A DNA stretch of 64,000 nt from contig NZ_QUNG01000003.1 of the NCBI RefSeq assembly GCF_003387375.1, positions 62,001-126,000 of the forward strand. Direction: 5' to 3'. The stretch comes from Marinomonas pollencensis (GTDB lineage Bacteria > Pseudomonadota > Gammaproteobacteria > Pseudomonadales > Marinomonadaceae). Shown here piece after piece: positions 57,336 to 64,000 of the stretch; the first letter of the stretch is position 1; every line of letters begins with the position of its first letter. The notes beneath the pieces are model-generated. The model searched no databases. It was not told the origin of the DNA and saw only the letters and a list, made by a program, of their open reading frames with translations. The translations under genes were made by a program, and so were the position numbers.

Positions 57336-58670
57336 TTAACGCGTTTCTTGCTCTGCTAATGGCGCCACTTTTGGCCAAGCAAAGAAAATAGACAGCAAAG
57401 CAATCACACCAAGTAGCCAACTATATTGCACATAGCCAACCAAGGACAAAGGTGAAACCTTAGCCAAAGAAGAGGCTAATAATATTTGCGCACCATAAGG
57501 CAAAATACCTTGGGTTACACAAGAGAAGATATCCAGTAAGCTCGCGCTACGACGAGGGTCGACGTTATAACGTGTCGAAATATCTTTTGCTACTGAGCCA
57601 TTAATCAAAATAGACACAGTGTTGTTCGCTGTACACAAGTTAGTTAATGCCACTGAAGCACTAATACTTAACTCGCCCGCTCTGGTTGACCCTGCTTTAG
57701 CGCCAAAACTACGACTGATTTTTTCAATCGCTGACACTAACCAATCCAAACCGCCCTGCGCTTTCATCAATGCACCCAAACCACCAATCAGCAGGGACAA
57801 GATAAGAATTTCTTGCATGCCAGTGTAGCCAGAATAAATGTCTTTCGACCAAGTCGCGAAGCTGTAGCCCTCTTGCATGGTCAGGCCGATACCACCCGCC
57901 AAAACAATACCACTGAATAAAACCAGCATGACGTTAACACCTGCTACAGCAAGCCCTAACACCGCCACATAAGGCAATACTCGGATCAAATCATAATCCT
58001 GAGGAGCGCTAATTTGCGCCGTACTGCTTTGGAAGAACAACCAAATCATGGTCACAATGGCCGCTGGCAAGGCGATTTTGAAGTTCATTTTGAACTTATC
58101 TCGCATGTCACACCCTTGAGTACGTGTGGCAGCAATCGTAGTGTCCGAAATAATCGACAAGTTGTCGCCAAACATAGCGCCACCAATCACGGTACCGACC
58201 GTTAGCAACATAGGTAAATCTGCGGCTTCAGCCACACCTATCGCGATCGGCGCAATCGCAGCGATGGTGCCCATAGAGGTCCCCATGGAAGTCGCGACAA
58301 AAGCGGTAATCACAAACAGACCAGGCAAGATCAACGCTGGCGGTACAATGCTCAAACCAAAGTTAACCGTGGCATCCACACCACCAACGGCTTTGGCTAC
58401 ACTAGCAAAGGCACCGGCTAACAAATAAATCAGCACCATAGTGGTGATGGTATTATCGCCAACCCCATTAACAAAGGTCTCGATGCGTTTATTCAACGCT
58501 CCTTTGCCTAGCAATATTGCCAAAGCAATCGCAGGTAAAATCGCAACGGGGGCTGAGATTTGATAAAAGGCATAATCCACATCGTGAGCCTGATACCAAA
58601 GACCGCTACCAACAAAAAGAACGAGAAAAAGCACTAGAGGCAAAAGCGCTAGTGGAGTTTTAGAAGTCAT
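57336..58670 (-). CDS. Na+/H+ antiporter, NhaC family
   Basis: Inner-membrane sodium/proton (or related malate/lactate-type) antiporter, 444 residues with about eleven hydrophobic segments. VATSMGTSMGTIAAIAPIAIGVAE and IGGAMFGDNLSIISDTTIAA carry the family's Gly/Ser/Asp-rich ion-site motifs. LTNLCTANNTVSILINGSVAKDI and the CVTQGILPYGAQILL region are typical of NhaC. A sodium-dependent marine lifestyle fits. The leader carries a 16-bp tandem repeat. Substrate specificity beyond the family is uncertain. Confidence 0.88.
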   Translation of the reverse strand: MTSKTPLALLPLVLFLVLFVGSGLWYQAHDVDYAFYQISAPVAILPAIALAILLGKGALNKRIETFVNGVGDNTITTMVLIYLLAGAFASVAKAVGGVDATVNFGLSIVPPALILPGLFVITAFVATSMGTSMGTIAAIAPIAIGVAEAADLPMLLTVGTVIGGAMFGDNLSIISDTTIAATRTQGCDMRDKFKMNFKIALPAAIVTMIWLFFQSSTAQISAPQDYDLIRVLPYVAVLGLAVAGVNVMLVLFSGIVLAGGIGLTMQEGYSFATWSKDIYSGYTGMQEILILSLLIGGLGALMKAQGGLDWLVSAIEKISRSFGAKAGSTRAGELSISASVALTNLCTANNTVSILINGSVAKDISTRYNVDPRRSASLLDIFSCVTQGILPYGAQILLASSLAKVSPLSLVGYVQYSWLLGVIALLSIFFAWPKVAPLAEQETR

Positions 58671-58678
58671 AGTGTCTG

Positions 58679-58710
58679 TTGTTTCCAGATTGAATTGTTT
58701 CTAGATTGAA
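58679..58710. repeat. 16-bp tandem repeat in the nhaC leader
   Basis: Two adjacent copies, TTCAATCTAGAAACAA and TTCAATCTGGAAACAA on the minus strand, differing at one base and ending eight bases before the nhaC ATG. Either a recent slippage duplication or a paired regulator site. Confidence 0.7.
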
Positions 58711-58906
58711 CCCTTCCCTCGCAGCTTATGACCTTGAGGGCAAGAAAGGCGACGATACTAATAAAACTGGCGAGCATAAGCCAATAATAATTTGTCTTGC
58801 TTTTGTTCTAAATTGTTATAACGAATCAATAAAAATAACTCACTCTTTTATATTAATCCGCTATAAGAAATAAAATAATCTATTTCTCTTCGCCCCCCAC
58901 TCCGAT

Positions 58907-59803
58907 CTAATCAGAAGATACTCTGCTGGCATATAGAGGACGTAAAATCATACAGTGAGTTTGATAGGCTTGATAAATACGCTGACAAACTTGGTCAATG
59001 GATTCTTCAATAACCCTCATACCATGTCCTGTTGCGTGAATCAGTGTCGAGTTAGAAGAGGCAATCGCCACATGCCCAGGCCAAAACAATAAATCATTCG
59101 CGCGAATATCTTGGCGAGCAATCGGCTGATCCTGAAACGCAGGGGCATATTGCTGCTGCAGCGCACTGTCTCTAGGAAGCAGACAAGCGGATTGCTCAAA
59201 ACACAATTGCACTAGGGATGAACAATCTACCCCCCATCCAGAACGCCCTCCCCATAAATAGGACAGCCCAATAAATTGCCGTGCTAAGGCCACGGGATCA
59301 GTATGGGGACGATGATTAAGTTGTACATGTTGCTTATATACCCAAGCACCGAGACTCGGTAAAAAATAATAATCCTGATCCTTTTCTGCTGCAGCCACTG
59401 CCTCATGAGGAATACACAATTCCGCGCCAAAGGGTAATTCTTGTATGATCGGCGCCGTCACAGTCGGCTTCATATACAAGGCCGTGGTTAATGTATTTAC
59501 CTTAGCGTTACCCTCAAAACAAAAATCAGACTGCCCCTCAAGAATGCCATCAGGTTGATAGATATAGCCCACATACGCATCCCGTTGACTCTGTACCAGG
59601 TACCAATGCTCAAGACCTTCCAACTCATCCGCTTGGTAACAATCAAAATGCTCACCAAACACCATTTGACTGACCTGCATGGATTGCTGACTGGCCTGTT
59701 TATACAAGGGTATGCGCCCCACTCTAACTTGTGCCCTCGCCAGCCAGTTACCTGTGGGTTGAGTAACCGCACAATGTTGCTCACTAAAGTAGGTTTTAAT
59801 CAT
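58907..59803 (-). CDS. NlpC/P60 (C40) peptidase with SH3-like N-terminus, probable muropeptide endopeptidase
   Basis: Predicted cysteine peptidase of the gamma-D-glutamyl-diamino-acid endopeptidase type. There is no signal peptide (MIKTYFSEQHCAVTQPTG), so it should act in the cytoplasm. Residues about 25-180 look like two bacterial SH3 modules (VRVGRIPLYKQASQQSMQVSQ; TALYMKPTVTAPIIQELPFG). The C-terminal catalytic domain has GLSYLWGGRSGWGVDCSSLVQLC (Cys194), GHVAIA (His244) and LIHATGHGM (His256). The layout matches YkfC of Bacillus. ATG 59803 overlaps the end of the upstream ATPase gene, so it is the last gene of a peptide ABC operon. Confidence 0.88.
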   Translation of the reverse strand: MIKTYFSEQHCAVTQPTGNWLARAQVRVGRIPLYKQASQQSMQVSQMVFGEHFDCYQADELEGLEHWYLVQSQRDAYVGYIYQPDGILEGQSDFCFEGNAKVNTLTTALYMKPTVTAPIIQELPFGAELCIPHEAVAAAEKDQDYYFLPSLGAWVYKQHVQLNHRPHTDPVALARQFIGLSYLWGGRSGWGVDCSSLVQLCFEQSACLLPRDSALQQQYAPAFQDQPIARQDIRANDLLFWPGHVAIASSNSTLIHATGHGMRVIEESIDQVCQRIYQAYQTHCMILRPLYASRVSSD

Positions 59804-60596
59804 GATCAATAAACTGCTCTATGCGCGCTCGATCGTAACCTTGAGAGGCCAGATTAAGCTGTTTCGTATAAGCCTGCTTAGGGTAAGTTTTGCCGTCTTG
59901 GTCCACCTGCAATAACTCCACCAATTTGCCCTGTTGCATCACAGCCACACGCTCACACATATAGGAAACGACAGCCAAATCATGGCTCACTAGGACATAG
60001 GTTAGCGACAGCTCAGCTCGCAAACGATTCAGTAAATTCAGCACCTCAGCCTGAATCGAGACATCCAATGCCGACGTTGGCTCATCCAGTAGTAAAATCT
60101 CAGGTTCTAAAATTAACGCTCGGGCAATCGCCACTCGCTGACGCTGCCCTCCGGACAACTGATGGGGATAACGAAAACGAAATTTATGAGGTAATGCAAC
60201 CTGATCCATGACCTTTATAATGCGTTGCTCGATATCCTTAAAGCCATGAATAGCCAGTGGCTCGGCTAAAATTTTATCGACAGTATGCCTTGGATGTAAT
60301 GAAGCATAAGGGTCCTGAAAAACCATCTGCACTTTTTTATAAAATGCCTTGGTGCGCTTAATTTGCAATGGTTCGCCGTCCAACAACAGCTGCCCCTGGT
60401 CCACATGATCAAGCCCCGCTAGAGCACGCAGTATGGTTGATTTACCAGAACCGGACTCACCAACTAGACCAAAAGACTGACGCGGGGGAATCGCAAAGCT
60501 CACTTGATCCACCGCTTTGACCTGATGCTCACCTCGACCAAAGTAAATGGCTAAATCCTTTACCGCGATAACCGCCTGCTCCTGATGATCAGTCAT
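59796..60596 (-). CDS. Peptide ABC transporter ATP-binding protein, DppF-like
   Basis: ATPase subunit of a dipeptide/oligopeptide importer. Walker A GESGSGKSTILRALAG (about residues 46-61), Q-loop MVFQDPYASLHPRHTV, signature LSGGQRQRVAIARAL (about 142-156), Walker B ILLLDEPTSALDVSIQ, and H-loop VSHDLAVVSYM. 266 residues, somewhat shorter than DppF (334) because the C-terminal OppC/DppF tail (with its iron-sulfur motif) is reduced. ATGA overlap with the preceding ATPase; overlaps the NlpC/P60 start by eight bases. Confidence 0.93.
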   Translation of the reverse strand: MTDHQEQAVIAVKDLAIYFGRGEHQVKAVDQVSFAIPPRQSFGLVGESGSGKSTILRALAGLDHVDQGQLLLDGEPLQIKRTKAFYKKVQMVFQDPYASLHPRHTVDKILAEPLAIHGFKDIEQRIIKVMDQVALPHKFRFRYPHQLSGGQRQRVAIARALILEPEILLLDEPTSALDVSIQAEVLNLLNRLRAELSLTYVLVSHDLAVVSYMCERVAVMQQGKLVELLQVDQDGKTYPKQAYTKQLNLASQGYDRARIEQFIDHD

Positions 60597-61468
60597 ACTC
60601 GCAGCCCTCGATTCTCCAAAGCCTCATCAAGCCAACTATCTTGACGCTCTAACGTCGCTAACGGCTGACCTTTCGTGGCATGGCTTGGTAAACAAGACAG
60701 TAAACCTCGAGTATAAGGATGTTGCGCCTGATCCAGTTTACTGGCGTCAAGTTCTTCCACTATGCGCCCTGCGTACATCACTAATATCCTGTCGCAAAAG
60801 CTCGCCACCAAAGGTAAATCGTGAGAAATTAAAATAAGCCCCATACCTGTGTCTTGAACTAAATCGTCCATGATCGCTAAGATTTGCAGCTGAACCGTCA
60901 CATCCAGTGCAGACGTCGGCTCATCCGCGATCAATAAATCCGGACTAGAAAGCAACATCATAGCAATCATAATACGCTGCCCCATGCCTCCAGAAACTTC
61001 ATGAGGATAGGCCTTAAATACCCGTTGAGGCTGTCTAATACGCACAGCTTCAAGCATCTGCATACAGCGTGCTAATGCCTGCTTTTTGGAGACTTTCATC
61101 TGAATTTGGCAGGCTTCTATCATTTGCTTACCAATGCTCATCACTGGGTTCAGGGAGTATTTGGGATCCTGCATCACCATAGAAATGCGCTTACCGCGAA
61201 TCTCACGATACGCCTTAGAAGAAAGACGTTGCAGATCAATCCCATCGAAAATCAACGAATCTGCGCTGACTTGGCCTGGACTTAAGCCCAAAATTGCCCG
61301 CCCAGTTTGTGATTTTCCAGAGCCTGATTCGCCCACAATGGCCACCTTTTCACGCCCCATAGTAAAGCTAACATCACGCACTGCGTGGACTGCACCATGC
61401 ACTGAAGGAAAGCGAATATTGAGATTGTTTACCGCCAATAAAGGCGCTTTCGTTGCTTGATTAACCAT
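60593..61468 (-). CDS. Peptide ABC transporter ATP-binding protein, DppD-like
   Basis: Second ATPase subunit. Walker A GESGSGKSQTGRAILGL (about 43-59), MVMQDPKYSLNPVMSIGKQM as the Q-loop, the variant signature VSGGMGQRIMIAMML, Walker B LLIADEPTSALDVTVQ, and ISHDLPLVASFC. Its C-terminal part PYTRGLLSCLPS belongs to the oligopeptide-type extension. ATG 61468 is preferred over a TTG one codon earlier. 291 residues. Pairs with the DppF-like ATPase to form the heterodimer. Confidence 0.93.
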   Translation of the reverse strand: MVNQATKAPLLAVNNLNIRFPSVHGAVHAVRDVSFTMGREKVAIVGESGSGKSQTGRAILGLSPGQVSADSLIFDGIDLQRLSSKAYREIRGKRISMVMQDPKYSLNPVMSIGKQMIEACQIQMKVSKKQALARCMQMLEAVRIRQPQRVFKAYPHEVSGGMGQRIMIAMMLLSSPDLLIADEPTSALDVTVQLQILAIMDDLVQDTGMGLILISHDLPLVASFCDRILVMYAGRIVEELDASKLDQAQHPYTRGLLSCLPSHATKGQPLATLERQDSWLDEALENRGLRV

Positions 61469-61473
61469 CAATC

Positions 61474-62388
61474 TTACGCTCCTGATTTTGGGTCCAACAC
61501 ATCACGTAAGCCATCACCTAACAGGTTAAAACCCAGCGCGACGGTAAAAATAGCCAGACCAGGAAAAGTGGCTAACCACCAATAACTGAGAATATAGTCA
61601 CGCCCTTCGGCAATCATCGCCCCCCATTCAGGGATAGGTGGCTGGGCCCCTAAACCCAGAAAACCCAAACCTGCCGCGGTTAAAATAATGCCCGCCATAT
61701 CCAGTGTCACACGCACAATCAAGGAAGATAGACAAAGCGGCATAATGTGGCCGGTAATCAATCGCCAATGGCTAGCACCTTGTAATTTGGCCGCGGCTAA
61801 ATAATCTGTGTTACGAATGGTGAGGGTTTCAGCACGGGCCAAGCGTGCATAAGCAGGCCAAGAGGTCACCGCTATGGCAAAAATAGCCGACTCCAACCCC
61901 CTTCCCATCGCCGCTGCTAAGGCCAGAGCTAACACCAATTTAGGGAAAGCGAGAAAAATATCTGTGAGTCGCATTAATACGCCATCGACCCAGCCACCAA
62001 AATAGCCAGATACCGTACCAATCACAAAACCCAAGATGGGCGCGGTAAAAATAACAATAGCGACGATCAATAAGGTAATTCGACTGCCAATCACAATTCG
62101 GCTAAAAACATCGTTCGCTTGTCCATCGGTGCCAAACCAATGGGCAGCAGAAGGAGGTTGAAAACGCTGTAACGCCAACTCATTCCCCGTCAAGCCACTG
62201 GTCATACCATAAGGGGCAATATAGGGTGCAAATAACGCCATCAATATCAGCGCCACGACAATCACTAACCCTATCATGGCCAATGGGTTACGATAAAAAC
62301 GCAACCAAGCTAGGTAGCTTCTGCCAAGGGTTGCTTGTGCTCGCGAATCTGGGTTTTCAGCTAATAACCAAGCCTTGAACTCTGTCAT
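61474..62388 (-). CDS. Peptide ABC transporter permease, DppC-like
   Basis: Inner-membrane permease of 304 residues with about six helices. The N-terminal LAWLRFYRNPLAMIGLVIVVALILMALF segment and HWFGTDGQANDVFSRIVIGSRITLLI are hallmark OppC/DppC motifs. The EAA-like loop is SWPAYARLARAETLTIRNTDYLAAAKLQGASHWRLITGHIMP, cut here by description only. Located between the two ATPases and the DppB-like permease. Confidence 0.93.
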   Translation of the reverse strand: MTEFKAWLLAENPDSRAQATLGRSYLAWLRFYRNPLAMIGLVIVVALILMALFAPYIAPYGMTSGLTGNELALQRFQPPSAAHWFGTDGQANDVFSRIVIGSRITLLIVAIVIFTAPILGFVIGTVSGYFGGWVDGVLMRLTDIFLAFPKLVLALALAAAMGRGLESAIFAIAVTSWPAYARLARAETLTIRNTDYLAAAKLQGASHWRLITGHIMPLCLSSLIVRVTLDMAGIILTAAGLGFLGLGAQPPIPEWGAMIAEGRDYILSYWWLATFPGLAIFTVALGFNLLGDGLRDVLDPKSGA

Positions 62389-62441
62389 ATATACAACCTG
62401 CTATCGTCTCTCAGTCAAGAAACGACTCAAAATATATGTGT

Positions 62442-63515
62442 TTATTTGGCTCTAGGATCGAATATTTTATACAGTAAATCTGAGGTTAAATTCAGCAATA
62501 TAAAGACGAAACCAACTACAATGGTGCCGCCAAGCACCGCATTCATGTCTGCCGCTAGTAGACTATCGGTAATATAGCGACCTAAACCAGGCCACGAAAA
62601 AACGATCTCTGTCAGTACCGAACCTTCTAATAAAGAAGCATAGGACAAGGCAATCACGGTAATCAAAGGCACCCAAGCGTTCCCTAAGGCGTGCTTCCAA
62701 ATGATAGCCCGCTCTGACACCCCTTTGACGCGGGCAGTGGTGATATACTCCTGCTGCAATTGATCCAGCATAAAAGATCGGGTCATACGACTGAGATACG
62801 CGACACTGTAGTAAGACAACAAAGAAGCCGGTAACACAATATGGGCAAAAGCGTCTTTAAACGCCCCCCAATCTCCAGCTAACAAGGTGTCGATCAGCAC
62901 CATATTAGTAACTTTTGGCAGGGTATATTCATACATTACACTAAGCCGTCCTTCTGGCGCGGCAACCCAGTCTAAATGCTGATAAAACACTACGATCGCC
63001 AGCATTGCCAACCAAAAAATCGGCGAACTGTGACCGATTAAAGCAAACACCCGTACCAGATTATCTGGCCACTTATTCTGCTTAACCGCGGCCAATACTC
63101 CGATCGGCACACCGAACAAGACACCAAAAATAATCGCTAAGGTGGCAAGCTCTAAAGTCGCGGGAAAGTAATTAAGAATGTCCTCTGTAACGGGATTCGC
63201 CGTGCGTACAGAGGTGCCCAAATCACCATGAAATACGCTATTTAAGTAATAGCCAAATTGCGTGACTATGGGCTTATCTAGCCCCATTTCCAGATAGGTT
63301 TTTTGATACAAGGCTTCCGGTGCCTTGTCACCGATCACCGCAATCACAGGGTCCGTCGGCATAAGACGACCGATCACAAAAGTCAGCAACAACAAACCAA
63401 ATAAGGTCATGGCTAGCATACTTATAAAGTGCAGTAATGGTCGCAGTTTTTGCACATGCATGGCGCGACCAAAGACGGTTAAAAAGCCGCCTTTGGTGGT
63501 GAATCCGGACATCAT
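62442..63515 (-). CDS. Peptide ABC transporter permease, DppB-like
   Basis: Inner-membrane permease, 357 residues. Features: LLTFVIGRLMPTDPVIAVIGDKAPEALYQKTYLEMGLDKPIVTQ split in the N-terminal periplasmic loop, YYLNSVFHGDLGTSVRTANPV, and the EAA loop RMTRSFMLDQLQQEYITTARVKGVSERAIIWKHAL. LLEGSVLTEIVFSWPGLGRY closes the fold. The ATG overlaps the stop of the binding-protein gene (ATGA), so the operon is tightly coupled. Confidence 0.93.
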   Translation of the reverse strand: MMSGFTTKGGFLTVFGRAMHVQKLRPLLHFISMLAMTLFGLLLLTFVIGRLMPTDPVIAVIGDKAPEALYQKTYLEMGLDKPIVTQFGYYLNSVFHGDLGTSVRTANPVTEDILNYFPATLELATLAIIFGVLFGVPIGVLAAVKQNKWPDNLVRVFALIGHSSPIFWLAMLAIVVFYQHLDWVAAPEGRLSVMYEYTLPKVTNMVLIDTLLAGDWGAFKDAFAHIVLPASLLSYYSVAYLSRMTRSFMLDQLQQEYITTARVKGVSERAIIWKHALGNAWVPLITVIALSYASLLEGSVLTEIVFSWPGLGRYITDSLLAADMNAVLGGTIVVGFVFILLNLTSDLLYKIFDPRAK

Positions 63516-64000
63516 TTTTTCACAACATCTTTATAAGAATTACTGTCAAACGAAGGCCCCAAAACATAACCTTCTACGTTGTTACGTACTCCGGCCACTT
63601 CTTGCTCCTGCATGATAAAAGCAAACGGAGCGGATTTTTGATGCTCTCTTTGTAACGCCTGATACATCTTGGCACGCTTCGCCCCATCGGATTCCAGCAA
63701 AGCATCCAAGGTTTCCTGCGTCATCTGCTTTGGATCGTAAGAATTACGCCAGGTTAACGGTTTGGCTTGGGCGTCATCACTGTTGTCTAGGTTTTTAGCA
63801 AAGGTATCTGCATTGGTGTTTGGGTCTTGATAATCTGGCCCCCAAGCGCCAAAAAACAACTGATGCTTACGTGCTCGATAGACGGTCAACGCCTGCTTAC
63901 CATCCATCGGCACCAAGGTAACCTTGATTCCCGCTTTGGCAAAGGTGGTTTGAATGGATTTAGCGGTATCAATGCGGATCGTGTTATTGCGAACGATCAT
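63512..64000 (-). CDS. Peptide ABC transporter substrate-binding protein, C-terminal part
   Basis: Last 162 residues of a family 5 extracellular solute-binding protein (DppA/OppA/MppA type); the gene continues past the window end, so the true start is not seen. GIKVTLVPMDGKQALTVYRARKHQLFFGAWGPDYQDPNTNADTF, seen across about residues 25-68, is the typical hinge-distal region. QEQEVAGVRNNVEGYVLGPSFD ends the mature protein. It is the first of at least six genes of the operon; the missing N-terminus would show its ligand-pocket type. Confidence 0.88.
   Translation of the reverse strand: MIVRNNTIRIDTAKSIQTTFAKAGIKVTLVPMDGKQALTVYRARKHQLFFGAWGPDYQDPNTNADTFAKNLDNSDDAQAKPLTWRNSYDPKQMTQETLDALLESDGAKRAKMYQALQREHQKSAPFAFIMQEQEVAGVRNNVEGYVLGPSFDSNSYKDVVKK

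Overview
The window reads as core chromosome of a gammaproteobacterium, most likely an oceanospirillalean close to Marinomonas. That placement is inference from gene order, moderate GC and the marine-gammaproteobacterial families DUF3530, DUF3080 and LPP20; no search was run. There are no rRNA genes, insertion sequences, phage genes, CRISPR arrays or integrases. Genes are densely packed, many with one-base or four-base stop/start overlaps (TAATG or ATGA), and strong intrinsic terminators divide the operons.

Layout. 1-2520: 3' part of mgtE, an MscS channel. 2536-5777: gph-rpe (minus), a DUF3530 secreted protein (plus), djlA (minus). 5906-13880: lptD-surA-pdxA-rsmA-apaG-apaH-glpE-cca, an outer-membrane biogenesis and housekeeping run. 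13877-15282: folB and tsaD (minus). 15672-20401: macromolecular synthesis cluster rpsU-yqeY-dnaG-rpoD, then phoH. 22253-25369: glk-zwf-eda (minus), an Entner-Doudoroff feeder operon with a near-ideal HexR-type operator upstream. 25472-29246: a GAF/DUF484-like GGDEF protein, a 107-residue orphan, a DUF3080 lipoprotein, an acyl-CoA thioesterase and an LPP20 lipoprotein.

29363-44475 (minus) is the classical block rlmE-ftsH-folP-glmM-tpiA-secG-tRNA-Leu(GAG)-tRNA-fMet-rimP-nusA-infB-rbfA-truB-rpsO-pnp, with yhbY divergent as in E. coli. Its regulatory parts are visible: a sigma70 promoter between the tRNAs, two tandem terminator hairpins between tRNA-fMet and rimP, a possible rpsO leader fold and a long pnp leader stem.

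44982-50836: a 281-residue orphan, erpA with an IscR-like site, prfC, and an Lrp-type regulator divergent from an EamA exporter plus aminotransferase pair. 50950-56021: an RND efflux pump (pump and adaptor, no outer-membrane channel) divergent from a TetR regulator around a 22-bp perfect palindrome. 56216-58670: a second EamA transporter and an NhaC antiporter. 58907-64000 (minus): a Dpp-type peptide ABC transporter (binding protein cut by the window end) whose last gene is an apparently cytoplasmic NlpC/P60 peptidase, suggesting uptake and breakdown of cell-wall peptides.

I see no convincing wholly new system. The best candidates for a second look are the peptide-importer/NlpC-P60 operon, the HexR and TetR operator architectures, the tandem terminators in the nusA leader, and two orphan genes (26824-27147 and 44982-45827).
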